From: Brevundimonas vitisensis | GTDB taxonomy: Bacteria > Pseudomonadota > Alphaproteobacteria > Caulobacterales > Caulobacteraceae | Direction of reading: 5' to 3' | NCBI RefSeq assembly: GCF_016656965.1 | Contig: NZ_CP067977.1 | Coordinates: 186,001-250,000, forward strand | Length of the DNA stretch: 64,000 nt | Part shown: positions 34,515 through 43,311 of the stretch, one piece after another | How positions within the stretch are numbered: the first letter of the stretch is position 1 | Layout of the letters: every line of letters starts with the position of its first letter | Notes under the pieces: model-generated | Databases searched by the model: none | What the model was told of the DNA's origin: nothing | What the model saw: the letters and a program-made list of their open reading frames with translations, nothing else | Translations under genes and position numbers: made by a program

Positions 34515-35399
34515 TTGAAGGCGGGGATCAACAGTCTGACGGCGGCTGTCGTGGTCGGTGTGCTGATCGGCCTGCTGTTGACGCCGGACGGCCGCGCCTG
34601 GCTTCGTCACCCCACACTGATGCTGGGCGACACGGCCAATGCCTCGGCTTCGCCGCTGGCGGCGCCCGTTTCGGAGCGCGCAGAGATTGCCCCGCCTGCT
34701 GCGCCCGTCATGCGCGCCACGGTGACCCCCCTCGATCAGCGTATGGCTCGCGGCCAGTTGCGGATCGGCGTCTTCGGCGACTCCATGGCTGACGGGCTCT
34801 ACACCGGCCTTTATCGCGAACTGGACGGCACGCCGGGCGTGACGGTGACCAAGTTCAGCGAGGTCTCCACCGGCCTGTCCCGCTACGACTATGTCGACAT
34901 ACACGCCAAGACGGCCCGGCAGCTTGGAGAGCAGCCCGTCGATGTCGCGGTGATCCTGTTCGGCACCAACGATGCCCAGGGCATCAGCATTGACGGCGTG
35001 GTGCATGAGTTTGGGACGGAAGGCTGGAAGGCCGCCTATGCCCGGCGCGTGGACGATCTGGTCGCCCTGCTGCGCAGTCGCGACGTCGCGGTCTATTGGG
35101 TTGGCCTGCCGCGCATGAAGCGCCCGACCTTCGATGCCCGGATGACGATCATCAACGACGTGGTCGAGGGGCGGATGAAGGCCCTGGGCGTGCCCTATCT
35201 GGAAACCGTTGATCTGACGTCGAACGCAGAGGGCGAGTACGAGGCCTATCTGAGCGGCGCAGGGGGACGGCGGCAGCTGATGCGGGCCAATGACGGGATC
35301 CATATGTCCATGGCCGGCTATCTGCGGATCAGTGAGCCCGTGGCCGAGCGGCTGAAGCGCGACGCCGGTATCGGCCCCGCCCCAGCGCCTGCGCCCTGA
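34515..35399 (+). CDS. Membrane-anchored SGNH hydrolase (DUF459-like)
   Basis: A 294-aa protein with an N-terminal membrane anchor (LTAAVVVGVLIGLLL) and a periplasmic SGNH domain. The motifs are FGDSMADG (nucleophile serine, about residue 93), LFGTNDAQG (Asn block) and NDGIHMSMAG (Asp-His pair, near residue 261). The start is TTG at 34515. It leads a four-gene cluster with another SGNH protein and an MBOAT acyltransferase, which points to acetyl transfer to or removal from a cell-surface polysaccharide. Confidence 0.82.
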   Translation: MKAGINSLTAAVVVGVLIGLLLTPDGRAWLRHPTLMLGDTANASASPLAAPVSERAEIAPPAAPVMRATVTPLDQRMARGQLRIGVFGDSMADGLYTGLYRELDGTPGVTVTKFSEVSTGLSRYDYVDIHAKTARQLGEQPVDVAVILFGTNDAQGISIDGVVHEFGTEGWKAAYARRVDDLVALLRSRDVAVYWVGLPRMKRPTFDARMTIINDVVEGRMKALGVPYLETVDLTSNAEGEYEAYLSGAGGRRQLMRANDGIHMSMAGYLRISEPVAERLKRDAGIGPAPAPAP

Positions 35400-35403
35400 A
35401 GGC

Positions 35404-36672
35404 ATGCGTGCCGCCATTCCGGCCATGGCATTGACGATGGCGGCAGCGGGATCGGCGCTGGCCCAGACCCCCTATGTCGCGCAAAGCCTGCCTGGGCCGG
35501 GCGCGACGGTCTGTGCCGGGGGGCTATGCCAGCCGGAGGCGCTGGACAGTCTGTTCGAGGCGCTCCACGGGCTGGAGACCGGTGAGCGCGAACGGCTGGT
35601 CCGGATTGTCCAGATCGGCGACAGCCATACGGCCGGGGACCGGATCACCGGGGCCTTTCGCGCGCGGCTGCAGGCGCGGTTCGGCCGTGCAGGCCGCGGT
35701 GTGATGCCGCCGGGCGTGCCCCACGCTGGATACAATCCGTTTCAGGTCCAGGTGACGGCAACCGGCTGGAGCACCACACTGGCTCCGCTGACGGCATCGC
35801 AGGGGCTTGCGGTCCAGGGGGTCGGCCTGACCGGGATTCAGGCGGTGACCTTTGGACCGGACGCGGCGCTGGAAATCGTGGCCGAGCCTGGGATGGAGCT
35901 GACCTACGTCAGTCTGTGCGGCATGGGCGGACCTGACGCCGGCGGGTTCGAGGTCCGGGGCCAGTCGGTCCGCGAGGAGGTCGATTTTGCGGCCCCCGAT
36001 ACCGGGATGCTGTGCACCGATGCCGTGATCGGTGCGCTTCAGGAGCGGATCGTGATCCGACCGCTGCGGGGCGGTGCGCCCTTGACCGACATCACTTTGG
36101 GCCGGGCGGGATATGGGGTCGAGGTGTCGAACCTGGGGGTGGTCGGGTCCAGCCTGCGCGATCTGGCCGCCCGCGACGAGGCCGTGTTGAGGACGCAACT
36201 GGCGGTGTGGCGTCCACAGTTGATCGTCATTGCCTATGGCACCAACGAGGGCTTCGACGATGCCCTGGACCCCGTCGCATATGAAGCACTGCTGAGAGGC
36301 GAGGTCCTGCGGTTGCGCCGACTGGCTCCGGCGGCGGCACTGATGATCGTCGGCGCTCCCGACGCTCTTCGGACCGGTGCGGCGGGCGGATGCAGCGCCG
36401 ATGGCCGACGGGGACCGCCCCCATCCCTGGCCCTGGTCCGGGACGTGCAACGCCGCGTCGCGGCCGATATGGGTGTGGCGTTCTGGGACTGGCACGGGCG
36501 GATGGGCGGAGACTGTTCGGCGGACAGATTGGCGACCATGGACGAGCCGCTGATGCGGGGCGACCGGGTCCATTTCACCTCGGCCGGGGGCGATTGGATC
36601 GGTGGCATTTTCGCTGACGATATTCTGGCGGCCTATGAGGCCTGGCTGGCTCGGCGGGGAGGGGCCGACTGA
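35404..36672 (+). CDS. Secreted SGNH/GDSL hydrolase
   Basis: A 422-aa exported protein with a signal peptide (MRAAIPAMALTMAAAGSALA). SGNH motifs are VQIGDSHTAGDR (nucleophile near residue 78), a beta-rich insert (about 110-230), VIAYGTNEGFDD and DRVHFTSAGGDW. The insert resembles the carbohydrate-contact jelly roll seen in alginate acetylation-type SGNH proteins, by layout only. It follows the first SGNH gene by 4 nt and overlaps the MBOAT gene by 1 nt, so all act together. Confidence 0.83.
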   Translation: MRAAIPAMALTMAAAGSALAQTPYVAQSLPGPGATVCAGGLCQPEALDSLFEALHGLETGERERLVRIVQIGDSHTAGDRITGAFRARLQARFGRAGRGVMPPGVPHAGYNPFQVQVTATGWSTTLAPLTASQGLAVQGVGLTGIQAVTFGPDAALEIVAEPGMELTYVSLCGMGGPDAGGFEVRGQSVREEVDFAAPDTGMLCTDAVIGALQERIVIRPLRGGAPLTDITLGRAGYGVEVSNLGVVGSSLRDLAARDEAVLRTQLAVWRPQLIVIAYGTNEGFDDALDPVAYEALLRGEVLRLRRLAPAAALMIVGAPDALRTGAAGGCSADGRRGPPPSLALVRDVQRRVAADMGVAFWDWHGRMGGDCSADRLATMDEPLMRGDRVHFTSAGGDWIGGIFADDILAAYEAWLARRGGAD

Positions 36673-38075
36673 TGCTGTTTCCGACACTGGCGTTCGGCGT
36701 CTTTTTCCTGTTCGTCTATTTCACCAGCTGGAGCCTGGATCGCGAGAACGGGCGGCGTAAGCTGTTCCTGCTGCTGGCCAGCTGGTTCTTCTTTGCCCAA
36801 TGGGACTGGCGGTTCGTTGGTCTGCTGGTCCTCAGCGCGGTTCTGAACTGGGGCGTGGCGGCCTTGTTAGTAGCCAGCGACGATGACCGGCGGCGCAAGT
36901 GGCTGGTCGGCATTGGCGTCGCGATCAATCTGCTGATCCTCGGCTTTTTCAAATACTACGGCTTCTTTGTTGAGCAGGCGCTCGAGCTATTGGCGCAAGT
37001 CGGCTGGGAACGGGACTTGCCGCTGTTGCAGGTGGTCCTGCCGGTGGGCATCAGCTTCTTCACCTTCCAGGGCATCAGCTATGTCGTGGATGTCTATCGG
37101 CGGACGGCGGCCCCGGCCAAGTCGTTGCTGGACGTCATGCTGTTGATGAGCTTCTTCCCGCACTTGGTAGCGGGGCCGATTGTCCGGGCCTCGGACCTGC
37201 TGCCCCAGTTCGAGCGGGCCCCACGGCTGACCCGCGAGATGGCCACCCATGGTTTCCTCCTGATTATCTGGGGCTTGTTCAAGAAAACTGTCATCGCATC
37301 AGAACTGGCCGTGAACTTGGTGGACCCGGTCTTCTTCGATCCGTCGGCCTATGGCGCGGGCGATATTGCCCTGGCCGTCTATGCCTATGCGGTTCAGATC
37401 TATTGCGACTTCTCGGCCTATTCGGACATGGCCATCGGGATCGCGGCGTTGCTGGGCTATTCCTTCCCGCGGAATTTCGATCAGCCCTATCGCGCATCCT
37501 CGATGCAGGATTTCTGGCGACGCTGGCATATCAGCCTGTCCAGCTGGCTGAGAGACTACCTCTACATTCCGCTGGGAGGCGGTCGGAAAGGCCTCGTGTC
37601 GTCCTGCGTGAATGTGATGATCACGATGCTGCTGGGCGGTCTGTGGCACGGGGCGGCGTGGACCTTTGTTGCCTGGGGGGCGCTGCATGGGGCGGCTCAG
37701 GTCTTCGAGCGGCTGGGCAAGGCAGCGTTCGGCTCACGCAAGGTGATCCCCACCTGGCTCGGCGTGCTGATCACCTTCCATGTCGTGTGTCTGGGGTGGA
37801 TCCTGTTCCGGGCCGAGACCTTCGACCTGGCCGTGGCCATGCTGGCAGGGCTGGGGCGGTGGGAGGCCGTGGTCATGGCGACGCCGCTGCTGGTGGGACT
37901 GATCGTCATCGGCCTGGGCATGCACTGGCTGCCGCCGCGCGCGATCGAGGGGATGGCGGTACGGCTGAAAGCCGCACCGTCTCTGACGCTGGCCCTGTTG
38001 ATCGGGGTGGCCTTCCTGCTGGTCGAAGCCGTTCGTCCCGAGGGCGTGGCCCCCTTCATCTATTTCCAGTTCTAG
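36672..38075 (+). CDS. MBOAT-family O-acyltransferase (AlgI-like)
   Basis: A 467-aa multi-pass membrane protein that would move acyl groups across the inner membrane for polysaccharide O-acylation. Family stretches include PVGISFFTFQGISYVVDVYR, MSFFPHLVAGPIVRASDLLP, DFSAYSDMAIGIAALLGY, NFDQPYRASSMQDFWRRWHI and the catalytic histidine in MLLGGLWHGAAWTFVAWG (about residue 325). It matches AlgI-type proteins in length and order. The two SGNH proteins upstream are likely partners. Confidence 0.93.
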   Translation: MLFPTLAFGVFFLFVYFTSWSLDRENGRRKLFLLLASWFFFAQWDWRFVGLLVLSAVLNWGVAALLVASDDDRRRKWLVGIGVAINLLILGFFKYYGFFVEQALELLAQVGWERDLPLLQVVLPVGISFFTFQGISYVVDVYRRTAAPAKSLLDVMLLMSFFPHLVAGPIVRASDLLPQFERAPRLTREMATHGFLLIIWGLFKKTVIASELAVNLVDPVFFDPSAYGAGDIALAVYAYAVQIYCDFSAYSDMAIGIAALLGYSFPRNFDQPYRASSMQDFWRRWHISLSSWLRDYLYIPLGGGRKGLVSSCVNVMITMLLGGLWHGAAWTFVAWGALHGAAQVFERLGKAAFGSRKVIPTWLGVLITFHVVCLGWILFRAETFDLAVAMLAGLGRWEAVVMATPLLVGLIVIGLGMHWLPPRAIEGMAVRLKAAPSLTLALLIGVAFLLVEAVRPEGVAPFIYFQF

Positions 38076-38090
38076 GGCGTTGAGACAGCG

Positions 38091-38597
38091 ATGAGCGACG
38101 ATCCCCCCAAAGACGGACACGACCCCTTTCGGACGCTGGATCCCTTTCCGACGGCCTTTCCGGCCGCGCCGACGGCCTCGCCCTTTCCGCCGCTGGAGCC
38201 GCAAGGCACCGAACCGTCCAGCGACTGGAATGCCGGGGCCGATGCGCACGACCTGCCAACGCGGGAAAACCGATTGATCGCTATCGGGCGGTTCGCCTTT
38301 CCGCCCGAGCCGCCGCTGGACGACGAGGCCATGGCGGGACGGGATCGCCGGTGGACCAGCCGGGTGATCGTGTTCGTGACGGCGTTCATGCTGATCTTCA
38401 ACGCCGCTTCGATCCAGAACTGGTCCCGGCAACAGGCCCCGGGCTGGGTAACGGCCACGGTGCAGCAGCTGTCAGACGTCTGGGCGACCCAGATTGGCCT
38501 GCTGGGAGCCGATCAGCCGCGCGAAGGCGTGCGAGACGTCTATGAGGATGCCCGGGATGCGCGCTTCCCCGGCCAGGACGATACGACCGCCCCCTGA
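38091..38597 (+). CDS. Single-pass membrane protein of the O-acylation cluster
   Basis: A 168-aa protein with an unusual N-terminal half rich in Pro, Phe and Asp (DPFRTLDPFPTAFPAAPTAS). A single membrane helix (RVIVFVTAFMLIFNAASI, about 100-117) and a short periplasmic tail (PGWVTATVQQLSDVWATQIG) follow. It is not recognised. Position after the MBOAT gene suggests a structural partner linking the acyltransferase and the SGNH proteins. Confidence 0.7.
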   Translation: MSDDPPKDGHDPFRTLDPFPTAFPAAPTASPFPPLEPQGTEPSSDWNAGADAHDLPTRENRLIAIGRFAFPPEPPLDDEAMAGRDRRWTSRVIVFVTAFMLIFNAASIQNWSRQQAPGWVTATVQQLSDVWATQIGLLGADQPREGVRDVYEDARDARFPGQDDTTAP

Positions 38598-38669
38598 CAC
38601 TTCGTCAGATTCCGACAGTGGCGCGCTGGATCACAGCGTTATGCAGTGGCCTCGTTTCGGGAGAGGTCG

Positions 38670-39044
38670 ATGATGTCGAGAAAATCTATGTGGGCCCTGG
38701 CGGCCATCGCGACGACCATGGTCATGGGAGGATGCGCGTCCCTGATCACCGGGGGGGATCTGGTGCGTGAGGGAGAGCCGACGGGCTTCCTTGAGGTGCA
38801 GAATGTCTCCCAGACGGATCGACTGGACGTGGTGCTGATTTCTGCGTGCAACGTCGGCAGCTATGGGCTGAACCGGCTGCCTAGTGGGCAGTCGATTCCG
38901 CCGGGCGGGCGCTATCGCTGGACAGTCTCGAGCGGGTGCTGGGACGTGGGTGCCGGCCAGGTGCTGAGCGGCACCAGCTGGACCGAGGGCTATGTGAAGG
39001 TCACGGTCGACACGGGCCGGACGACCGTGATCCGGTCGCGCTGA
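38670..39044 (+). CDS. Small lipoprotein of unknown function
   Basis: A 124-aa protein with a lipoprotein signal ending MVMGGCASL. The mature part is a small beta domain (VQNVSQTDRLDVVLISACN, then PGGRYRWTVSSGCWDVGAGQ) with two further cysteines that may pair. ATG 38670 and 38673 are both possible, with GGAGAGG before them. A strong hairpin terminates transcription. Confidence 0.75.
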   Translation: MMSRKSMWALAAIATTMVMGGCASLITGGDLVREGEPTGFLEVQNVSQTDRLDVVLISACNVGSYGLNRLPSGQSIPPGGRYRWTVSSGCWDVGAGQVLSGTSWTEGYVKVTVDTGRTTVIRSR

Positions 39045-39057
39045 TCCTGTCCGAATG

Positions 39058-39084
39058 ATCCCTCGCGGCTGAGCCGCGAGGGAT
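39058..39084. terminator. Strong hairpin between convergent genes
   Basis: Perfect 12-bp arms ATCCCTCGCGGC (39058-39069) and GCCGCGAGGGAT (39073-39084) with a 3-base loop lie between the lipoprotein and SIMPL genes. It probably serves both directions. Confidence 0.8.
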
Positions 39085-39095
39085 GCTGGCCCAGG

Positions 39096-39836
39096 CTATC
39101 GCACGATGTCGTAGACGCCGGTGATGTCGATGCGGACCGTCAGTTCGCCAGGGGCCACCGGCGTCGATTCCATATCTGCCGCCATGGCCATGCGATTGCC
39201 GGCGAAGACCGGCGGCTGGACCATGTTGGGACCGCCTTCATTCAGCGACCGGATACCGCCCAGTCGCACACCGAGGGCATCGGCATAGAGGCTGGCCTTG
39301 GATTGCAGGGCGGTGACGGCGGCGCGGCGCGCCTGATCCTCGGCGGCCTTGGGATTCTTCAGGCCGAAGGTGATGCCGTCGATCTGATTGACCCCGGCGG
39401 CGACGACGGCGTCGGCGGTGGTGCCCACGGCGTTGACGTCATTGATGACCACGGTGACGCGGTTCGAGGCCTGATAGCCGCGCAGGCGGGGCGGCTCGTT
39501 CTGGACGTAGTCGTACTGCGCCGACAGGTTCAGGCCCGAGGTCTGGATGTCGCGCTCGGAGATTCCGGCACGGCGCAGGGCGGCGATGACCTGGGTCATG
39601 CGGGCGGCGTTCTGGGCCATGGCCTCGGCGGCCGTGGGGGCCTCGGTCACGACGCCGAAGGTGATGGTGGCCATGTCCGGGGCAACCTTGACCTCGCCAT
39701 AGGCTGACAGGCTGATCGAGGGTTCGGCCTGCATCATGTGCGGGGCGGGGGCTGACTGAGCCATGACGGGGGCAGCCAGGGCGGTGGCGGCCATCAGGGC
39801 CGAGACGAGGGTGAGGGCGCACAAGCGGGTGGTCAT
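39096..39836 (-). CDS. SIMPL domain (DUF541) periplasmic protein
   Basis: A 246-aa exported protein with a signal peptide (LVSALMAATALAAPVMAQS). The SIMPL fold is recognisable from ISLSAYGEVKVAPDMATITF, then RDIQTSGLNLSAQYDY and VINDVNAVGTTADAVVAAGV. Family members are linked to oxidative stress and outer-membrane or periplasm functions without a defined activity. It stands alone between a terminator and the tRNA gene. Confidence 0.9.
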   Translation of the reverse strand: MTTRLCALTLVSALMAATALAAPVMAQSAPAPHMMQAEPSISLSAYGEVKVAPDMATITFGVVTEAPTAAEAMAQNAARMTQVIAALRRAGISERDIQTSGLNLSAQYDYVQNEPPRLRGYQASNRVTVVINDVNAVGTTADAVVAAGVNQIDGITFGLKNPKAAEDQARRAAVTALQSKASLYADALGVRLGGIRSLNEGGPNMVQPPVFAGNRMAMAADMESTPVAPGELTVRIDITGVYDIVR

Positions 39837-40028
39837 GGCAGTCTGGTCTCCGAGAGGTGACGATCCGGACGCGAGATTGGTCCCGCGTCATGGCCGAACC
39901 TTGGCCGTGTTCACCTGAACCCAAGCGCAAGGGCCATCGGCAGGTTCCGTTCATCGGCGTGACATCGGCGTAAGACCTGCGGCTTCTCAGCGGCGCATCG
40001 GCCTGCTAGGTCCGCGTCTCGCCCCCGG

Positions 40029-40104
40029 GGGCCCGTAGCTCAATGGTTAGAGCCGACCGCTCATAACGGTCTGGTTGGGGGTTCGAGTCCCTCCGGGCCT
40101 ACCA
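40029..40104 (+). tRNA. tRNA with CAU anticodon, probably tRNA-Ile2
   Basis: The cloverleaf is complete: acceptor GGGCCCG, D arm GCTC/GAGC, anticodon stem GACCG/CGGTC with loop CTCATAA, T arm with TTCGAGT, and an encoded CCA end. Anticodon CAT means elongator Met or Ile2 (lysidine-modified). The first acceptor pair is G1-T72 wobble. Initiator features (three G-C pairs at the base of the anticodon stem) are absent. Ile2 is favoured from the anticodon-stem pattern. Confidence 0.9.
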
Positions 40105-40129
40105 GGGGGTGTTTGCCGAGTGCCGTGAC

Positions 40130-41206
40130 CTAGAGAAACACCACCTCGACCCCCGGCTTGACGCTTGCGGCCAGGCGCTCCGCATCCCAGTTGGTCAGAC
40201 GCACGCAGCCGCTTGAAAAGGTCTTGCCGACCTTGGACGGGTCCGGCGTGCCGTGGATGCCATAGGTGTCGCGCGACAGGTCGATCCAGACCGATCCGAC
40301 CGGATTGTTTGGCCCCGGTGCGATCACCAGCCTTTTCTCACCGCTGCCATAGGTGACGCGATCGGGATCGTAGGTGTAGTTCGGGCGCGGGGCGACGCCC
40401 ACCACGGTGACGGTGCCGGAGGGGGCGGGTCGGTCCGAACTGCCGATCGTGGCCGGGTAGAAGCCGATCAGCTTGCCCGAGGCGTCATAGGCGCGCAGCG
40501 AAAGCTCGGTCTTGTCCACCGTGATGCGGGCGACCTCGGCGGTCAGTTTGGCGGCGCTGACGGCAGGCACGACCAGACGCTGGCCGGCGCGGCGAAAATC
40601 GGCATTGGGGTTCAGCGCCCGCAGCAGGGCCTCCGTCGTATGGAACCGCTCGGCCAGGGCCTCCTCGATGGTGGCGTAGCCGACCCGATCCAGCCGCGAC
40701 AGCGCCTCCAGATCGGTGGGCACAGTCCCAACAAACGGACCCTCCAGGTCCTGGGCCGTGATCGCATAGTCCATCAGCACGGGGCGACTGTCGGCGGTTG
40801 TCAGTCGCTGAAACACCGCCGCGTCCAGCACGCCGTCCTGGGGCAGATCATTGGCCTTTTCAAAGGCGGCGATGGCCTGGCGAGAGTTGTCGCCGCCCAG
40901 GCCGTCGATGACGCCGGGCGAAAAGGCGGCGCGGTCCAGCAGGATCTGCGCCCGGATCAAGGCGGCATCGGGCGGGGTCGGGGCGGGCGGGTTCTGCGCG
41001 GGGGTCGTCTGGCCCGGCTGCGCGGCAGGAGCAGGCGGTGAGGGCCGGAAGACGGCGGACTCGATCCCGTTGCGCGAAAGCCCCATGGCCATTTCCGCGC
41101 GCGCCTCGTCGCTCCGCGATTGTGCCGCGTCCTGATCCCGGGGCGGGCGATCGCCGCAGGCGGCTAGAGCAAGTACGGCAGTCAGGGGCATCAATCGGCG
41201 GATCAT
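40130..41206 (-). CDS. L,D-transpeptidase (YkuD) lipoprotein with peptidoglycan-binding domain
   Basis: A 358-aa exported enzyme starting MIRRLMPLTAVLALAAC, with a lipobox. A Pro-rich linker (about 50-75) leads to a peptidoglycan-binding domain (about 80-140, LLDRAAFSPGVIDGLGGDNS), a LysM-like stretch (TIEEALAERFHTTEALLRAL) and the YkuD domain. The catalytic motif is YGIHGTPDP with SSGCVRLTN (cysteine near residue 337). It would crosslink peptidoglycan by 3-3 bonds or attach proteins. The longer frame to 41380 is rejected in favour of the lipoprotein start. Confidence 0.9.
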   Translation of the reverse strand: MIRRLMPLTAVLALAACGDRPPRDQDAAQSRSDEARAEMAMGLSRNGIESAVFRPSPPAPAAQPGQTTPAQNPPAPTPPDAALIRAQILLDRAAFSPGVIDGLGGDNSRQAIAAFEKANDLPQDGVLDAAVFQRLTTADSRPVLMDYAITAQDLEGPFVGTVPTDLEALSRLDRVGYATIEEALAERFHTTEALLRALNPNADFRRAGQRLVVPAVSAAKLTAEVARITVDKTELSLRAYDASGKLIGFYPATIGSSDRPAPSGTVTVVGVAPRPNYTYDPDRVTYGSGEKRLVIAPGPNNPVGSVWIDLSRDTYGIHGTPDPSKVGKTFSSGCVRLTNWDAERLAASVKPGVEVVFL

Positions 41207-41441
41207 CACGGCGCTTCCGTTGTAGAGGCAGTGGCAATCCCCGACAGCCGACAACGGTTCCTCGCTAACCGCTGACATGGCAGTTGCGGGCTGCGGTGAG
41301 GCGGCCCGCGCTTCGTTGAAGCCGCCGGTCTTTGATGGAGCGAAGTCACGCCGGTCGCCCCTACCGTTTCTGACATCCACCGTAGCGGACGTCGCGCCGG
41401 AGAATCAGACGCGCTAGCCTTCATCGGAGATGGAGGGTTCG

Positions 41442-41774
41442 ATGATCGCGATCATGTTAGCGGCTGTTCTCGGCGCGCCGATGGAAGCAAGCCCGGTGTT
41501 TCTGGACTGCGATGTGGACTGGACGCCGCCTTATACGATGAGGGTCAGCCTCTCCCTCCGCCCCGGATTCCTGAACGCCATCACGACGTCAGACCTGGGC
41601 CGGTCCTCGTCAACGGCCGTGACGATGGATGCTCACGGCTGGCACTGGGAAGACTATCGTCACGGGGCCTACGGCATGAACCACATCAACCGTACGACGC
41701 TCGCCTACACGATGGAGCGAGATGGTCGGAGGGTCACGGGCCAGTGTCGGCGGGTCGAGGAGCCCGCTCCCTAG
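41442..41774 (+). CDS. Small secreted hypothetical protein
   Basis: A 110-aa product from ATG 41442 with a short hydrophobic start (MIAIMLAAVLGAPMEASP), GGAGGG upstream. The rest is a beta-type domain (FLDCDVDWTPPYTMRVSLSL) with two cysteines. An alternative ATG is at 41430. Not recognised. It lies in an accessory patch of small unrelated genes. Confidence 0.55.
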   Translation: MIAIMLAAVLGAPMEASPVFLDCDVDWTPPYTMRVSLSLRPGFLNAITTSDLGRSSSTAVTMDAHGWHWEDYRHGAYGMNHINRTTLAYTMERDGRRVTGQCRRVEEPAP

Positions 41775-41922
41775 TGCTGCCTATGCCGCGAGCGCGGCGG
41801 ATTTCGAACGTCGGGCATGGGTCGGGAGCAGCTATCGATGGCACGCCGGAAAGCCGACGTGCACACTGTCCTTTGAGGGTGGAAAACGGACGTTAGGATT
41901 GCCAGCTATCAATCTCGTCCGT

Positions 41923-42429
41923 TCAGAGGGTGCCTTGCTCTAAGGCCAATGGGTCCACACTGCTTAAAAATGAACGGAAGTCCTGCGTTGTTGCCTCAGG
42001 GATTAGCCCGTCGAGATAGGCGTCCGATCCCATCAATCTCTGTGTCTCAGCGATCAATTCCCGCATCCTGAGAGCCGTCACAGCAAACGTGTTGACGTCC
42101 CGATTGATGTAGATTTCGGCAAACTCAGCGTCGTGGTTCAGATATACCAAAGCGCCGTCCAAGCGCACAGCAACTGGATCAGCCGATCCATTTGAGCCGA
42201 CCACGAAAACGTCTTGCCGATCAATAGCTGCCCGCAAGAGGTCCGACGAAAACCCTCTGGAGCTTGCAGCAAAGGAGAGAAAAGGTGCGGCGTCTTCCGG
42301 GAGACCTGCCTTGGCAAGGAACTCTTTGGCGGACGTGGGAATCACAACACCGGAAAGCTCTTCGGTAGGAACCGGGCAAAGCCGATCCCCCTCCAACTCC
42401 CAAACCCGCTTGAAATCTTCAGGTGTCAT
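41923..42429 (-). CDS. SUKH-like (SMI1/KNR4-type) immunity protein candidate
   Basis: A 168-aa soluble protein. Layout fits SUKH-4-type immunity proteins: SGVVIPTSAKEFLAKAGLPE, then FLSFAASSRGF, DVFVVGSNGSADPVAVRLDG, LVYLNHDAEFAEIYINRDVN and the final helix TALRMRELIAETQRL. SUKH proteins neutralise a variety of secreted nuclease-type toxins. No toxin gene is adjacent, so it would be an orphan. Base composition looks lower in GC than surrounding genes. Confidence 0.6.
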   Translation of the reverse strand: MTPEDFKRVWELEGDRLCPVPTEELSGVVIPTSAKEFLAKAGLPEDAAPFLSFAASSRGFSSDLLRAAIDRQDVFVVGSNGSADPVAVRLDGALVYLNHDAEFAEIYINRDVNTFAVTALRMRELIAETQRLMGSDAYLDGLIPEATTQDFRSFLSSVDPLALEQGTL

Positions 42430-42557
42430 GCACGCCCCAATCCGCGCCCGAACCTAGATAGCTACGGACGCTTCAAATGTCCCCAACGGGTCGTTAGCGG
42501 ACGCTCGGCTCGGGGTGAAAATCGGACAAGGCTTCAATACCCGTAGGCGGACGTGCG

Positions 42558-43190
42558 CTAGTCGATTGCCTTGAGCTCCCAACCCGTCAGATCGATCATG
42601 ACCAAGGCCAGATCGCGCAATTCGCCATGCCGTGGCGACCACTCGCTCCAGAAGCGGTAATCTCCATGCCCGCTGGCTTCGACGAGCCACATTGAGCCGT
42701 CAATGCCGGTGGCGCAGCCGTAGGAAGCGGTTGCCAGCAACGACTGAGCCCTGGCCACACGCGCCTGCTCTGTTTCGGTCAGGACCCTGTCTATTCGACA
42801 GCCAGCCTGGTCCTCCGGGCAGCCGTCCGGGCCGGGTGCCAAGGTCGCCTGAAGCCGCAGTCGTCCGTCCCCCAGATCGGTGGTGCGGACCGTTAATGGC
42901 GCCTGGAAGCTCCGAAGGAGAGTAAACCTGACCGTTTGTAAGGGCCGGTCCCTGTCAGGGAACAAGGGCTGCTCATGCAGGCTGAACAAGCCACTCGAAT
43001 ACCACTCCGCTTCAGACGCATCCATCACGCGCCGTCGCTCTGCGGGATAGCCTTCGCCAGCGGGGCAGATCCCCGACTGCATTTGCAAGGACCTGGGAAA
43101 AAACGGCGTCGAACCGATGACGGCGTAGAGGGTGAAAGCGACACCCGCCAGCGCCAGCGCGATCAGAGCATAGGCGTCACGCTGAAACAC
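42558..43190 (-). CDS. Hypothetical membrane-anchored protein
   Basis: A 210-aa protein with one N-terminal membrane helix (ALIALALAGVAFTLYAVIG) and an outside domain with five cysteines (including one each in SGICPAGEGYP and PDGCPEDQAGCRID). A WLVEASGHGDYRFWSEWSPR stretch lies near the C terminus. No family is recognised. It is transcribed away from the ArsC-like gene. Confidence 0.65.
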   Translation of the reverse strand: MFQRDAYALIALALAGVAFTLYAVIGSTPFFPRSLQMQSGICPAGEGYPAERRRVMDASEAEWYSSGLFSLHEQPLFPDRDRPLQTVRFTLLRSFQAPLTVRTTDLGDGRLRLQATLAPGPDGCPEDQAGCRIDRVLTETEQARVARAQSLLATASYGCATGIDGSMWLVEASGHGDYRFWSEWSPRHGELRDLALVMIDLTGWELKAID

Positions 43191-43311
43191 ACCGAACCTC
43201 CATCACCGATCGTCTCATCAGATTGACGGGACGACAAGAAAGCCGGTGTCCGTGGGGGTTGGAAAGCTGATATCAGAAGCGGTGTTCGAACCCGAAAATC
43301 TGCGAGGACCT

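Noticed and set aside
40029..40104. Initiator tRNA-fMet reading
   Set aside because: The anticodon stem lacks the three consecutive G-C pairs of initiator tRNAs; the first acceptor pair is G-T rather than the usual initiator mismatch.
43246..43311. Extended N terminus of the ArsC/Spx-like protein
   Set aside because: The added residues have no family counterpart; GTG 43312 gives the usual length.
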